From an uncultured Lachnospiraceae bacterium (GTDB lineage Bacteria > Bacillota > Clostridia > Lachnospirales > Lachnospiraceae): a DNA stretch of 42,933 nt. The DNA lies in the NCBI GenBank assembly GCA_946554445.1, contig CAMNSD010000035.1:1-42933 (forward strand). The letters are read 5' to 3'. The position numbers were made by a program, and so were the translations under genes. A model generated the notes under the pieces. The model did no database searches. It was not told where the DNA came from and saw only the letters and a list, made by a program, of their open reading frames with translations. This document shows positions 41,888 through 42,933 of this stretch, one piece after another. Position 1 is the stretch's first letter; the number at the start of each line of letters is the position of its first letter.

Positions 41888-42658
41888 ATGACAGTAGGAG
41901 CAGTAGGCAGCAGCCAGGGAATGCAGCGGCCGGAAAAGATAGGCGGCAGGCAGGACGATCCGGTGGCAAAGGGGCTTCAGGACAAGATTAATCAGGCTCA
42001 GAAGGAGTTGCAGGAATTAAGTGGTAAGCAGGACATGCCACCGAAGGTAAAACAGGAGAAACGGCAGGAACTCCAGCAGGAGATTAATGATTTAACCATG
42101 CAGCTTCGCCAGCATGAAATGCAGGAGAAGATGAAGGAACGGGAAGAGAAAAGACAGGGGCAGGATAATCCTCTGGGGCTTCCCGAATATCGGGATAATG
42201 TCCGTAAGGATTCCAGACCGGGCGTGGAGATGGGAATCTCGGCGGCGGGTATGGAAGCGTTGATTTCAGCAGACGGTGCCCAGAAGATGGCGGATGCAAA
42301 CGGCAGCGTGGCGCAGCGTATGGAGGGCAAAGCCGGTGTGCTGGAAGCGGAAATCAAGATGGACGCTGGACGCAATATGGATACCAGCAGTAAGCAGGAA
42401 CAGCTGGCTGATGTCAACGGTAAAGCCCAGGCGGCTCAGGCAGCCCAGATGAGCAAACTGCAGGACGCAGGAGAGAAACTGGAACAGGTGGCAGAAGACG
42501 GAACCATCCAGGGAGAGACACAGAAACTGGACGAGAAAAGAGTTGGTTCCAAGGATGATGCGGACAACGAGGCCAGGGATGGAAGTAAACAGGGAAATGG
42601 GAATGAGAACGGCGAGGAACAGACAGAGAGTTATGCGCCGGTGGATGTCAGGATATAG
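41888..42658 (+). CDS. FlxA-like coiled-coil protein
   Basis: A 256-residue hydrophilic protein starting at ATG 41888, which follows AAGGAGG; a longer frame from 41864 would contain the ribosome site and is not preferred. Residues ~30-90 form a Gln/Lys/Glu-rich coiled coil (GLQDKINQAQKELQELSGKQ, then EKRQELQQEINDLTMQLRQ) matching the FlxA-like family. The rest is alanine- and glutamine-rich with a low-complexity acidic end (GNGNENGEEQ). No signal peptide or membrane helix is seen. FlxA was first described as flagellar-regulon linked in E. coli, but the function in Clostridia is not known. A terminator follows. Confidence 0.75.
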   Translation: MTVGAVGSSQGMQRPEKIGGRQDDPVAKGLQDKINQAQKELQELSGKQDMPPKVKQEKRQELQQEINDLTMQLRQHEMQEKMKEREEKRQGQDNPLGLPEYRDNVRKDSRPGVEMGISAAGMEALISADGAQKMADANGSVAQRMEGKAGVLEAEIKMDAGRNMDTSSKQEQLADVNGKAQAAQAAQMSKLQDAGEKLEQVAEDGTIQGETQKLDEKRVGSKDDADNEARDGSKQGNGNENGEEQTESYAPVDVRI

Positions 42659-42712
42659 TTCTTTGATTGTGAGATAACTCCGACAGATTGGAAGAAATAA
42701 AATTTAAGTAAG

Positions 42713-42755
42713 AGGCTGTTTGCTGTTTGAGATAAGAATAGCAAATGGCCTTTTT
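42713..42755 (+). terminator. Rho-independent terminator after the FlxA-like gene
   Basis: AGGCTGTTTGCT pairs, with G-U wobbles, with AGCAAATGGCCT and is followed by a T run. It lies about 55 bp after the stop. Confidence 0.8.
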
Positions 42756-42786
42756 ATTGTTTAAAAAATTGTCATGTGGTACAATG

Positions 42787-42933
42787 GACGCAGGTTCAGC
42801 AACCTGCGTCCCAAGAATTACTGCGTAATTCTTGCTGGCATAGTGGAGGATTACAGCGTCTGAGAGTATGATATAATAGACGCAGGTTCAGCAACCTGCG
42901 TCCCAAGAATTACTGCGTAATTCTTGCTGGCAT
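42787..42933 (+). repeat. Two identical 55-bp double-hairpin repeats, 92 bp apart
   Basis: Copies lie at 42787-42841 and 42879-42933 (end of window) and are identical. Each holds a perfect 10-bp hairpin GACGCAGGTT-CAGC-AACCTGCGTC and a perfect 9-bp hairpin AAGAATTAC-TGC-GTAATTCTT. Both are preceded by a -10-like hexamer (TACAAT, TATAAT) a few bases upstream. The array may continue beyond the window. Confidence 0.85.

Noticed and set aside
42787..42933. CRISPR array
   Set aside because: Only two repeats are seen, each is 55 bp and made of two complete palindromes, and no cas genes are nearby. Paired-hairpin repeats fit better.

Overview
The window looks like a chromosomal stretch of a Gram-positive anaerobe of the Lachnospiraceae (Clostridia). 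The signs are clostridial AddAB, strong GGAGG-type ribosome sites with several TTG and GTG starts, a ChvE/MmsAB sugar transporter with a YesM/YesN-type two-component system, an Rpn-family PD-(D/E)XK protein, a FlxA-like protein, and many palindromic intergenic repeats. No rRNA, tRNA, CRISPR array, phage or complete insertion sequence is visible. Species cannot be fixed from the sequence alone.

Layout. 1-6721: end of a cell-surface or secondary-polymer operon (tail of a membrane protein, acyl carrier protein, IspD/TarI-like cytidylyltransferase, NAD-dependent epimerase, a four-domain methyltransferase / kinase-like / Rossmann / cytidylyltransferase protein, and two xylose-isomerase-like TIM barrels). 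6722-7876: an Rpn-family nuclease-like gene behind a structured leader. 7877-10868: metNIQ methionine ABC transporter with a structured, repeat-rich leader. 10869-19946: a DUF4143-type ATPase, then addB and addA (recombinational repair nuclease-helicase). 20141-21073 (minus strand): DHH phosphoesterase. 21290-23488: KtrB/KtrA-like potassium uptake. 23508-33242: a sugar sensing and uptake locus with a membrane-anchored sugar-binding protein, histidine kinase, AraC-type response regulator, binding lipoprotein, ChvE-like binding protein, ATPase and permease. 33405-37060: two half-ABC exporters forming a likely heterodimer. 37240-38994: a C_GCAxxG_C_C / degenerate GGDEF / EAL fusion. 39307-41285: an Uma2-family nuclease-like gene overlapping a GHKL sensor kinase, followed by a decayed Rpn gene. 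41888-42658: a FlxA-like protein. The window ends in two identical 55-bp double-hairpin repeats.

The strongest new signal is a pair of related promoter-plus-leader elements, 6729-6895 and 39091-39306. They sit in front of two different genes, Rpn-like and Uma2-like, that both belong to the PD-(D/E)XK nuclease fold. In both, a sigma-70-type promoter with a 17-bp spacer places the likely transcript start on the same 8-nt strand (AAAGCATA). That strand can pair with TATGCTTT downstream, and a chain of mutually exclusive helices then ends in a hairpin that hides the Shine-Dalgarno sequence. Several helices differ between the copies by compensatory changes. This is the architecture expected of a translational riboswitch or similar cis-regulatory RNA; the ligand or signal is unknown.

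Other notable points: a G10 tract at the end of the histidine kinase gene whose contraction by one base would fuse kinase and response regulator; the four-domain polymer-modifying protein; a redox-domain/c-di-GMP fusion; a one-base deletion inside a coding 33-bp repeat at the addB 3' end; and several families of paired-hairpin intergenic repeats.
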